Of a stretch of DNA of 64,000 nucleotides, positions 58,776 to 64,000 are shown piece by piece. Source of the DNA: Adlercreutzia hattorii (GTDB lineage: Bacteria; Actinomycetota; Coriobacteriia; Coriobacteriales; Eggerthellaceae); the NCBI RefSeq assembly GCF_011405655.1, contig NZ_AP022829.1:1721001-1785000 (forward strand), given 5' to 3'. A program made the translations under genes and the position numbers. The notes below the pieces were generated by a model. That model saw nothing but the letters and a program-made list of their open reading frames with translations. It was not told the DNA's origin and searched no databases. The stretch's first letter is position 1; each line of letters begins with the position of its first letter.

Positions 58776-59534
58776 CTAACTAGCGCCGTAAAAGGGCAGG
58801 CTCGCTTCGACGAGAGATCCGTACTCCTCTATAAAGCTCTCGAGCAGCTCAATGCGCCGATACCCCAGATGAAGCATCCCCTCTTCGGCCAAAGCCTTCA
58901 ACTCGCAGCTTACCGTCGTGCGCCGAAGAGAGGCGATAAAGGCAACATCGCCATGGGCGATGGGAAGAACATGCCCGCAGTCCTCCTCGCGCCCGAGCAT
59001 TGCATCGAGCCTCACGAGCACCGACGCCACCCGATCGCGCGCTTTCGCATGGGAGAGCGTGAGCAGCTGGCCGTACGTCGAGGTCGTATGGTTAAGGGAT
59101 ATGCGGGCAGTCAGCCTGTGGCCTTCGAGACCCGGCAAGTCGTTAAGACGTTTTTTCACGAAGCTCGAATCGAAGCTGCACAACCTCCCGGGAACGAGGC
59201 CTGACAAGAAATTGAAGTTCGATGCGGTGTAAAGACCGTAAATTTCGGCAATTCCCGAAACGGAGCCCCTTCCCGACACGTGATAGGGAATCTCCACCCC
59301 GTCGTTTCCATAGGCCTTAGCGATAAGCAAGCCGCTGCGGACGACGAACACGCAGGGTCGCAGCGTAAGATCAGTCCAGGCCATATGGCCGTAATCAAAG
59401 TCGATAAAGGTCGGGAGCGCATAGCGATCGGTGCCGACACACGAAGCGCAGAGGAACGCCAAGGGACATTCGGGCCGGACGGGGCAGGAAAGCGCCTCTC
59501 GGCGCAACCGCTCCGCATATTCGTTCATCTTCAC
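58776..59534 (-). CDS. Crp/Fnr-like regulator with N-terminal cysteine motif, full length
   Basis: A 252-residue regulator. The N-terminus has CPVRPECPLAFLC (~17-29), a possible redox or metal site. A beta-roll-like sensor follows (~30-130: TLRPCVFVVRSGLLIAKAYG, VSGRGSVSGIAEIYG). The C-terminal winged helix covers ~190-235 (PIAHGDVAFIASLRRTTVSCELKALAEEGML in parts). It is directly upstream of the molybdoenzyme module and is its likely regulator. Start GTG 59534 (AGGAG 5 nt upstream) or ATG 59528. Confidence 0.8.
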   Translation of the reverse strand: MKMNEYAERLRREALSCPVRPECPLAFLCASCVGTDRYALPTFIDFDYGHMAWTDLTLRPCVFVVRSGLLIAKAYGNDGVEIPYHVSGRGSVSGIAEIYGLYTASNFNFLSGLVPGRLCSFDSSFVKKRLNDLPGLEGHRLTARISLNHTTSTYGQLLTLSHAKARDRVASVLVRLDAMLGREEDCGHVLPIAHGDVAFIASLRRTTVSCELKALAEEGMLHLGYRRIELLESFIEEYGSLVEASLPFYGAS

Positions 59535-59597
59535 CGTATCTCCTCGTCGCTTCAGTGAAAGCCGGGGTCATTGCGTTCCATCATCCCTTGGGAAATC

Positions 59598-60191
59598 CTA
59601 TCCGGCTTCATCGTAGAAAGGCAGGTGCGCCTCGATAAAATGACCGTAATGCTCGTGCAGGCCCTGCTTAATGCCAATGCGCCGATAGCTCAAATCGATC
59701 AGACCGTCGTGGGCAAACGCCTTCAACTCCCTACTTGTTGTCGCTCGTTCCGTACAGGCGAGAAAGGCGATGTCGTCATAGGAGAGGGGCACCGTGCCGC
59801 CGAAAGCGGGATCGCGCAAGAGCGCGGCCTCCAGGCGCAGCAGCACCGAAGCCACCTTGTCGCGCGCCCGTTGGTGGGCAAGGGTGAGTTTCTGGCCATG
59901 GGCGCACGTAGCCTGGTTCATGGAAAGACGCGCGAGCAACTCGGGCACCGCAGGAACACCCAAACTGTTGATCTGGTCTTTCACTGCATCCCCGTCGAAC
60001 ACGCACGCCTGACGCCGGGCAGACAAATCCGTCCAGAACATCTCGCGGTAGCCCACCGTAACTATATTGGGCAGCAAGAGTCGATCGCCGTCAAATGGCT
60101 TGGCGCACAGAAAAGCCAGCGGGCAGAACTCCCGCACAGGACAATGCAGTGCCCCCAAACGCAATTTGCTCGTATAGCTATTACCCTTCAC
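59598..60191 (-). CDS. Crp-like paralogue with the sensor domain deleted
   Basis: A 197-residue paralogue of the 58776 regulator. It keeps [13 protein letters not shown] and the C-terminal helix-turn-helix ([25 protein letters not shown] in parts). Compared with the full-length protein it lacks ~60 residues between [12 protein letters not shown] and [12 protein letters not shown], i.e. most of the beta-roll. The deletion is in frame. It may bind DNA without the ligand site or act as a dominant partner; function is unknown. Divergent from the second ybjQ. Confidence 0.72.
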   Translation of the reverse strand: MKGNSYTSKLRLGALHCPVREFCPLAFLCAKPFDGDRLLLPNIVTVGYREMFWTDLSARRQACVFDGDAVKDQINSLGVPAVPELLARLSMNQATCAHGQKLTLAHQRARDKVASVLLRLEAALLRDPAFGGTVPLSYDDIAFLACTERATTSRELKAFAHDGLIDLSYRRIGIKQGLHEHYGHFIEAHLPFYDEAG

Positions 60192-60298
60192 GAAGACCCC
60201 CTCCTCGTCGACAAGGTAGAAGCTATTATACCCCCAGCTCGTCGCAACGCGAAAAGCGGTATACTCGCATCACCAATTACCCAGAAAGGAGCCTCCCC

Positions 60299-60622
60299 AT
60301 GATCGTCACAACCACCCCTTCGGTAGAGGGATACCGCATCACCGGGTATTACGGCATTGTTTTCGGCGAGGTCATCACCGGCATCAACTTTTTGAAAGAC
60401 TTCGGCGCCGGCATCCGCAACCTCGTGGGCGGAAGATCCGCCGGCTACGAGGAGGAGCTGATGGCGGCCCGTACCCAGGCCTTGGAGGAGCTGCAGCAGC
60501 GCGCCGCGGCCCTGGGCGCCCACGCCATCGTTGGAGTGGACATGGACTACGAGGTGCTCGGCCAGGGCAACATGCTCATGGTCACCGCCTCCGGCACCGC
60601 CGTTACCGTGGAAGCGGTCTAA
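60299..60622 (+). CDS. YbjQ/UPF0145 family protein, copy 2
   Basis: A 107-residue protein almost identical to copy 1 (52832). The first ~97 bp differ at many silent positions, then 206 bp (60398-60603) are identical to 52931-53136. Only the last residues vary (VEAV vs VETV). AAAGGAG lies upstream of the ATG. Both copies are on the plus strand and flank the accessory region, so they could recombine. Confidence 0.9.
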   Translation: MIVTTTPSVEGYRITGYYGIVFGEVITGINFLKDFGAGIRNLVGGRSAGYEEELMAARTQALEELQQRAAALGAHAIVGVDMDYEVLGQGNMLMVTASGTAVTVEAV

Positions 60623-60726
60623 AGCAAACGTCCTCGTTTCAGCGCAACCTCCAACTGCAGAGGCCAACGCCTGCGGTGTCGAACAACTCTAGGCATCAGA
60701 TAAGACAACATGCTGGGACGACATTC

Positions 60727-60771
60727 GAAAAAGAGGCCCGAAAGCGCAGAGGGAGGAGGCGCTTTCGGGCC
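60727..60771 (-). terminator. Terminator of the second molybdoenzyme operon
   Basis: On the minus strand GGCCCGAAAGCGC and GCGCTTTCGGGCC (13-bp perfect stem) followed by TCTTTTTC. Confidence 0.88.
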
Positions 60772-60792
60772 GAGCTATGATTATCCGGCTAA

Positions 60793-61485
60793 TCAAGGCA
60801 ACAGCAACGAGGATAAATCATCCTCCACTTGGCGCAAGGCAACCTCCACTAGCGCGGCATAACCGCAATAGAAATCGTTCGACGAGTGGCGATGCACCGT
60901 ATCGCGCCATTGCGGCACCCAACTAAGAGGGTGGCACACCGTGAACGAGACTGCATCTACGAGAGTTTCGCGCATTTTTCCAGACTCACCTTGTTCAAAG
61001 AAACCAACTCCTCTCGCGAGCAGATGACCCAAAAACATTAGCTCGTAAGCCAAATGATCGTCGGGTTCGCGAGAAATCAGATCAACCTCTAAACCATGTT
61101 TCGCATACATGGCCCTTACCTCAAAAGTTTGATGCTGGAACACCATGCGCTCCTTGTTGAAGTACACCGATTCCCAAGGGGGCGCCAAAACCCTTTTCGT
61201 TCCAACAAACAAACGCGTATACTCGGCCCTTAGATCATGGTAGTCTTTCTCCGAAAAGCCAACGTCGCAGCTGCGAGCCCAAGCCAGCAATCGTCGCTGC
61301 GCATTTTGCGCATCACTCCCGGCAACATAGGGTATATCCTCAAAAACTTGCTGCTCGACCAATTCGGCAAAAAGGCTCCGATCGGGAATACCGTGAAATA
61401 TGCGACCGAGCAGCACAAACAGAGCGGCAGCCGCCTCCAATTGGTCCCGAAACTCCATCGACGCTTTCCCGCAGTTGTCGTTCAT
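60793..61485 (-). CDS. TorD/DmsD-family molybdoenzyme chaperone
   Basis: A 230-residue all-helical protein of the Nitrate reductase delta/TorD family: LRAEYTRLFVGTKRVLAPPWESVY is the typical EYxRLF-x-P-P-ESVY stretch, and DDHLAYELMFLGHLL is the second motif. Such chaperones bind the Tat signal and insert the cofactor. Third gene of the module dmsA-like, dmsB-like, torD-like. Base composition is lower in GC than the regions to the left. Confidence 0.86.
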   Translation of the reverse strand: MNDNCGKASMEFRDQLEAAAALFVLLGRIFHGIPDRSLFAELVEQQVFEDIPYVAGSDAQNAQRRLLAWARSCDVGFSEKDYHDLRAEYTRLFVGTKRVLAPPWESVYFNKERMVFQHQTFEVRAMYAKHGLEVDLISREPDDHLAYELMFLGHLLARGVGFFEQGESGKMRETLVDAVSFTVCHPLSWVPQWRDTVHRHSSNDFYCGYAALVEVALRQVEDDLSSLLLP

Positions 61486-61497
61486 GCCGCCATTCCC

Positions 61498-62121
61498 CTA
61501 CTGCCCCAACGATAACATACGATAACTGCCATCTTCCTTCATTCTCGCATTTCGATGGGGCACAACGACAATGTTTGGCGAGGTATACTCCGATGATGGC
61601 AATGGTTGTATGTCAGCGCATGTCCCATAGGCGGCGCGAAGCTCATCGATGTCTCCCACCTTGAGCGCCCGCTGCGGGCACAAGGCAACACAAGCTGGTT
61701 CTTCCCCTTGCTCTCGAAGTCCCTGGCATAAGTCGCACTTCCGAACTACGCCCTCGTCTTTCACCAACTGCGGAGCTCCATAGGGGCACGCTTCGACACA
61801 GGATCCGCATCCTATGCAAACCTCGGCGTCAACAGTGACCAGCCCTGTTTCCGGATCTTTGGCATGAGCTCCTGTAGGGCAGACCGACACGCAAGCCGGG
61901 TTGTCACAGTGGCCACATGAGAAAGTCACCGCACAAGCAAACACATTGGACGGCACGCAAACGCCCGTGACGTCGTCCACAGACCAATCGCCGCCGCAAA
62001 CCTCGTATACGCGACGCGTCCGAGGCCCGATGTCAAAACTATGCAGATCCTTGCAGGCCAACTCGCATGCTTTGCATCCAATACAGTCCTCGGTATTGAT
62101 CAGAAAACCTTGCTGCCCCAT
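61498..62121 (-). CDS. 4Fe-4S electron-transfer subunit (DmsB-like), second module
   Basis: A 207-residue ferredoxin-type protein with four cysteine groups: CIGCKACELACKD, CGHCDNPACVSVCPTGA, CIGCGSCVEACPYGA and CDLC...CVALCPQRA. It relays electrons to the catalytic subunit directly upstream (3-bp gap). No membrane anchor gene is present in the window. Confidence 0.93.
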   Translation of the reverse strand: MGQQGFLINTEDCIGCKACELACKDLHSFDIGPRTRRVYEVCGGDWSVDDVTGVCVPSNVFACAVTFSCGHCDNPACVSVCPTGAHAKDPETGLVTVDAEVCIGCGSCVEACPYGAPQLVKDEGVVRKCDLCQGLREQGEEPACVALCPQRALKVGDIDELRAAYGTCADIQPLPSSEYTSPNIVVVPHRNARMKEDGSYRMLSLGQ

Positions 62122-62124
62122 ACT

Positions 62125-64000
62125 TTAATCCTCCTTGAAAACTTCGCGCGAGTCCCATAGATAGTCGGGAGTAAGCGGCTCCCCATTCCATTTCTCCACA
62201 TTGCAAATGCAGGTATTCCATGCCTGGTACCCCGTTGTCGTCACATTGGGACCGCAAAGAACATTCATGCAACCAGCCTTATCGATACCAGTTTCCTCGT
62301 CAATTTCCACCCAGGCTCCCTGACCCATCGCAAGGACGCCAGGCATGATAGTCTCGGTTACCAACAAAGGACGTAGACATTGACCCCACTTTGAAGTGAT
62401 GAGCACCGTCTCGCCCGTTTCCATGCCCAATCGATCAGCATCAAGTGTATTCATGTAAAGAGGATGGTCGAAAGCTTCCCTCATCTTGGGAACGTTTGCA
62501 AAGTTCGAGTGGATGTGCCGCGGAATATGGAGACTGTATATTTGGAAGGGATAGTCTCCCTTGATTTTTTCATCCCAATTCGAAAATGTCTCTTCATATC
62601 CTTCCACCGGCGGGACATAGCGAGGACTTGGTGCAATCTCTTTGAAGCCAAACGCATGAACCTTATCCACGGCAGCTTGGCAGTAAATCTCCAGTTTCCC
62701 GGAGGCCGTCTTGCGAGGATTTGCCTCAGGATCATCCCGGAATGACTTGAGCGCGACGCTTGTATACTTATCTCCCTCCGAACGTTCAAGGGAGTAAATG
62801 CCCTCGCGCTTGAAATCGAGAATGGGAATGCGTCCTTCTTGAGGAGTACCTTCCACCCCCAAGGTCGCCAAATCGTCTTCAGTAATACTTACGAGATTCT
62901 CGAAGTCTGTTCCATCCTCCTTGATGACTTGAGCTGCGGCCACCAAATCGATAACCATCTGCTTTTCAGTCTTAGGCTGGAGAACCTGGCGATCAACACC
63001 GATCCGATCAGCAAGCTCTGCTGCAATTTCGGCATCACTCTTGCATTCGAAAAGGGGGTCGACTACTTGGCTGAACCACAAGAGTGATTCGCGCATGCCT
63101 TTCGTTACGTCGCCATATCTTTCCCATGGACTTGTAACGGGAAGAACAATATCGGCATATTTGCAGGTTGTAGTCATAACAAGATTCTGAGCCACTACCG
63201 TATCCATCATCCGATACGCCTCAATGCCCTTCATAGTGGCAGGACCTTGATTGAGGAAGTTTTCCTGACGGTCATAGATCATGTGCACTTTGTTTTCGTA
63301 GATGTTTCCGTCAAGTCCGACATAATTGCGGTCATCCACAATCGAAGTCCACATTTGGTTAACGTTAACCTTGCGATTCTCCAGAGGATTGTTTATCCAC
63401 TCAATGGGGCATCCGAACGTTTCTCTGCGCAAATGCGCATGCTGCTGACCACCCTTTAGCAGCGAATAGGATAGCCCTTGGAAACCAGCATGACCGCCAT
63501 CAGAAGCGCAGCAACAACCCGGCTTTCCGATGAGGCCCGCCATAGCGCCAAATGTCATGAGATTCTGACAAAGCTCGGCGCCACTCCCCGTCCGAGCAGG
63601 TGCCGACGACATGATTACCGAAGCCCGTTCCGTACTTCCCAGCAAGACCGCCAGTCGCTCAATGTCTTTTGCGGGAGTGCCGCATATTTCCGACGCCCAC
63701 TCCGGCGTTTTAGGCACACCGTCATAAGTACCGAGAACGTAGTCCTTGTAATTGTCTTTCGGATCGGCTCCTTCAGGCATATGGTCTGCGTCGAAACCGA
63801 TAGTGCAGCGCTCGAGAAAATCCCAATCGATAAGAGGATTGGTCGAGGGGTCGTCTTGTGAAATAAGCACATAGGCCATGCCCAGGAGCATGGCGCTGTC
63901 CGTACCGGGCCGAATAGGAATGTAATCATCTGTCAGCGCACGCGCCGTGGGCGTATAGAATGGGTCGACGCAAATAAACTTCACTCCTGCGTCTCGACAT
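62125..64000 (-). CDS. Molybdopterin oxidoreductase catalytic subunit (DmsA-like), 5' part beyond the window
   Basis: About 625 residues of the C-terminal part of a DMSO-reductase-family enzyme. The visible start reads CRDAGVKFICVDPFYTPTA, which continues from beyond 64000, so the gene is truncated by the edge. Molybdopterin contacts: YIPIRPGTDSAMLLGM, GKPGCCCASDGGHAGFQG, DIVLPVTSPWERYGD and the C-terminal domain PLYMNTLDADRLGMETGETV. It would reduce an S- or N-oxide or similar acceptor outside the membrane. AT-richer than the rest of the window. Confidence 0.93.
   Translation of the reverse strand, partial: CRDAGVKFICVDPFYTPTARALTDDYIPIRPGTDSAMLLGMAYVLISQDDPSTNPLIDWDFLERCTIGFDADHMPEGADPKDNYKDYVLGTYDGVPKTPEWASEICGTPAKDIERLAVLLGSTERASVIMSSAPARTGSGAELCQNLMTFGAMAGLIGKPGCCCASDGGHAGFQGLSYSLLKGGQQHAHLRRETFGCPIEWINNPLENRKVNVNQMWTSIVDDRNYVGLDGNIYENKVHMIYDRQENFLNQGPATMKGIEAYRMMDTVVAQNLVMTTTCKYADIVLPVTSPWERYGDVTKGMRESLLWFSQVVDPLFECKSDAEIAAELADRIGVDRQVLQPKTEKQMVIDLVAAAQVIKEDGTDFENLVSITEDDLATLGVEGTPQEGRIPILDFKREGIYSLERSEGDKYTSVALKSFRDDPEANPRKTASGKLEIYCQAAVDKVHAFGFKEIAPSPRYVPPVEGYEETFSNWDEKIKGDYPFQIYSLHIPRHIHSNFANVPKMREAFDHPLYMNTLDADRLGMETGETVLITSKWGQCLRPLLVTETIMPGVLAMGQGAWVEIDEETGIDKAGCMNVLCGPNVTTTGYQAWNTCICNVEKWNGEPLTPDYLWDSREVFKED

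Noticed and set aside
60095-60622. YbjQ copy 2 starting upstream at 60095
   Set aside because: The extra region overlaps the divergent regulator and lacks a ribosome site; the ATG at 60299 has AAAGGAG.

Overview
The window looks like chromosomal DNA of a high-GC anaerobic gut actinomycetote of the Coriobacteriia, most likely family Eggerthellaceae; the genus cannot be fixed from the sequence alone. The evidence is the mix of high-GC housekeeping genes with modular anaerobic respiration genes: a Tat-exported flavin reductase paired with a membrane-embedded LuxR regulator, two DMSO-reductase-type molybdoenzyme modules, a four-subunit NADP-type NiFe hydrogenase and a hybrid-cluster protein. The tRNA genes encode their CCA ends.

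Layout. 1-9.8 kb: comM (cut by the left edge), yraN, rnhB and rplS on the minus strand; an SPFH protein; an isochorismatase-Nudix fusion; hcp with a divergent Crp/Fnr regulator; cysK; two identical tRNA-Asp genes; a HIT protein. 9.8-19.6 kb: a long minus-strand run with two tRNA/rRNA-modification-type genes, an EcsC/DUF697-like protein, and the cell-shape cluster rodA-mrdA-mreD-mreC-mreB. 20-23 kb: a lower-GC respiratory insert (flavoprotein reductase plus a LuxR regulator broken at a 12-C tract). 23.1-27.2 kb: the hydBGDA hydrogenase operon. 27.3-34.4 kb: ndk, a TPR membrane protein, cyclophilin, rlmD-like methylase, tRNA-Arg, lipid kinase, GtrA, tRNA-Glu, glycosyltransferase. 34.5-38.3 kb, plus strand: a GT28 glycosyltransferase, a DEAD-box helicase and a NifX-like protein. 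38.3-39.6 kb: infC-rpmI-rplT with a terminator in its leader. 39.7-52.6 kb: two unknown membrane proteins, an M16C peptidase, a two-gene SUF system, an amino-acid-type binding lipoprotein, comF, a processive-type glycosyltransferase and ahcY. 52.8-64 kb: accessory region with two near-identical ybjQ genes in direct orientation, a methyltransferase, a Fic protein, a frameshifted molybdoenzyme module, two Crp-like regulators with a cysteine motif, and a second, lower-GC molybdoenzyme module running off the right edge.

How the parts work together. The accessory genes form an anaerobic redox toolkit: the hydrogenase links H2 and NADP(H), the flavoprotein and molybdoenzymes are exported terminal reductases, and Hcp with its regulator handles nitrosative stress. 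Each respiratory module sits beside its own regulator gene.

The most unusual observations are: (i) a shared palindromic promoter element, preceded in one case by a tandem array with an 11-bp period, upstream of both yraN-comM and comF, suggesting an undescribed competence/DNA-processing regulon; (ii) a 12-C tract that splits a LuxR regulator and could be a phase switch; (iii) a 206-bp perfectly identical tract in the two ybjQ genes, 7.5 kb apart; (iv) an isochorismatase-Nudix fusion; (v) a hydrogenase large subunit that ends exactly at the processed C-terminus; (vi) several nested intergenic palindromes and one candidate structured RNA.
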